Shown here one piece after another: positions 4,778-5,492 of a stretch of 5,492 nucleotides of DNA. Made by a program: the position numbers and the translations under genes. The notes below the pieces were generated by a model that had not been told where the DNA came from, searched no databases, and saw nothing but the letters and a program-made list of their open reading frames with translations. This DNA is from JAOAJF01 sp046295675 (GTDB lineage Archaea; Micrarchaeota; Micrarchaeia; Anstonellales; Anstonellaceae), in contig JBKBMW010000044.1 in the NCBI GenBank assembly GCA_046295675.1, positions 1-5,492 on the forward strand, read 5' to 3'. Every line of letters begins with the position of its first letter. The stretch's first letter is position 1.

Positions 4778-5492
4778 TTATCTATTTTCTTTTTGGTTTT
4801 TTATACATTCCTTAACAAAAGCAATAAAAAGAGGAGAAGGATTTTCTAATCTCGATTTAAACTCTGCATGGGCCTGTGTTGCTACTCCCCATCCATCTCT
4901 CCATTCGCACATTTCCATTATTTGCCCATCTGGAGAAGTTCCTGAAAAAACAAGCCCTGCTTCCTCTAAAAGTTTAACATATTCAGTGTTTACTTCATAG
5001 CGATGACGATGGCGTTCAAAAATTTTTTCTTGTCCATATGCTTCATAAGCCTTTGTATTCTTTTTTAACACACATTCCCAAGCACCAAGGCGCATACTCC
5101 CCCCTTTTTGCGTAATTTTTTGTTGTGAAGGCATAAGATGAATCACTTGATGGGCAGATTTCTCATCAAATTCGGCTGAAGTTGCACCTTCAATTTTTGC
5201 AACATTTCTTGCATACTCTATAACCATTAATTGCATCCCAAGGCACAATCCTAAATACGGGATAGAATTTTTTCTTGCATATTCTATCGCTTTAATTTTT
5301 CCTTCCACTCCTCTTGAACCAAATCCACCAGGAACTATAATTCCATCATATATTGAAAGAAGGTCATGAGGGGATTTTTCATTTTCTAAAAGTTCAGTAT
5401 CTACAAAGTCAATTTTTGTCTGAACATTCAAATAACAGCTTGCATGGATAAGTGCTTCTTTTACTGATGCATATGCATCTACAACAGAAGTG
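4778..5492 (-). CDS. pyrG: CTP synthase, C-terminal glutaminase half (partial, cut by window edge)
   Basis: CTP synthase makes CTP from UTP, ATP and glutamine. The visible 237 residues are the C-terminal part; the start and the N-terminal amidoligase domain lie beyond base 5492. Reading from the edge, DAYASVKEALIHA matches the conserved linker before the class I glutamine amidotransferase domain. In fragment numbering from the edge, the domain shows PGGFGSRGVEGK (54-65), the nucleophile Cys83 in GLCLGMQ, MRLGAWEC, ERHRHRYEVN, and the catalytic pair His208/Glu210 in AHAEFKSR. The triad is intact. The motif is usually HPEF; here it is HAEF, and the following usual Pro is Leu (KSRLENPSP). The TTG at 5431 is internal and not a real start, because the frame and the homology continue to the edge. 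The gene is followed after 43 bases by the coiled-coil gene on the same strand. The identification is secure. Confidence 0.96.
   Translation of the reverse strand, partial: TSVVDAYASVKEALIHASCYLNVQTKIDFVDTELLENEKSPHDLLSIYDGIIVPGGFGSRGVEGKIKAIEYARKNSIPYLGLCLGMQLMVIEYARNVAKIEGATSAEFDEKSAHQVIHLMPSQQKITQKGGSMRLGAWECVLKKNTKAYEAYGQEKIFERHRHRYEVNTEYVKLLEEAGLVFSGTSPDGQIMEMCEWRDGWGVATQAHAEFKSRLENPSPLFIAFVKECIKNQKENR

Overview
This strongly AT-rich window looks archaeal. It carries an Orc1/Cdc6-type replication initiator, which is an archaeal and eukaryotic protein family. It has Shine-Dalgarno sites of the GAGGTGA/AGGTGAT type, tightly packed short genes, and a small run of membrane proteins that resembles archaeal DNA-transfer (Ced-like) components. 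The base composition, gene density and many unrecognised proteins suggest a DPANN-type or other small-genome archaeon; that placement is an inference.

Layout: the + strand carries one gene, orc1/cdc6 (about 146-1168). Its reading frame stays open upstream to the window edge, so the start is not fully settled. It ends tail-to-tail, 8 bases from the next gene. Everything else is on the minus strand. Reading leftward from 5492 there is the C-terminal glutaminase half of CTP synthase (pyrG, cut by the window edge), then an unrecognised lysine-rich helical/coiled-coil protein (3961-4734), then a 122-base intergenic stretch with TATA-like elements and a small inverted repeat. A compact four-gene cluster follows (3838 down to 1177): an unrecognised four-helix membrane protein, an about 81-residue two-helix VirB2/CedA1-like pilin candidate, a 331-residue polytopic VirB6/CedA-like protein, and an endonuclease IV-family protein. 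Gaps inside this cluster are 4, 7 and 8 bases, so it is probably one operon.

The most interesting part is that cluster. A two-helix pilin-like protein directly precedes a large polytopic membrane protein. The two share a gapless similar segment (13 of 20 residues identical, plus a tryptophan at the same offset), which suggests a common pilin-like module. The order matches the cedA1-cedA arrangement of the crenarchaeal DNA-import system, whose components are related to bacterial conjugation proteins. A probable AP endonuclease sits at the end of the cluster, so the working inference is a DNA-uptake or DNA-exchange apparatus coupled to DNA repair. The motor ATPase (CedB/VirB4/HerA type) such a system needs is not in this window. 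orc1 and pyrG are ordinary housekeeping genes flanking it.
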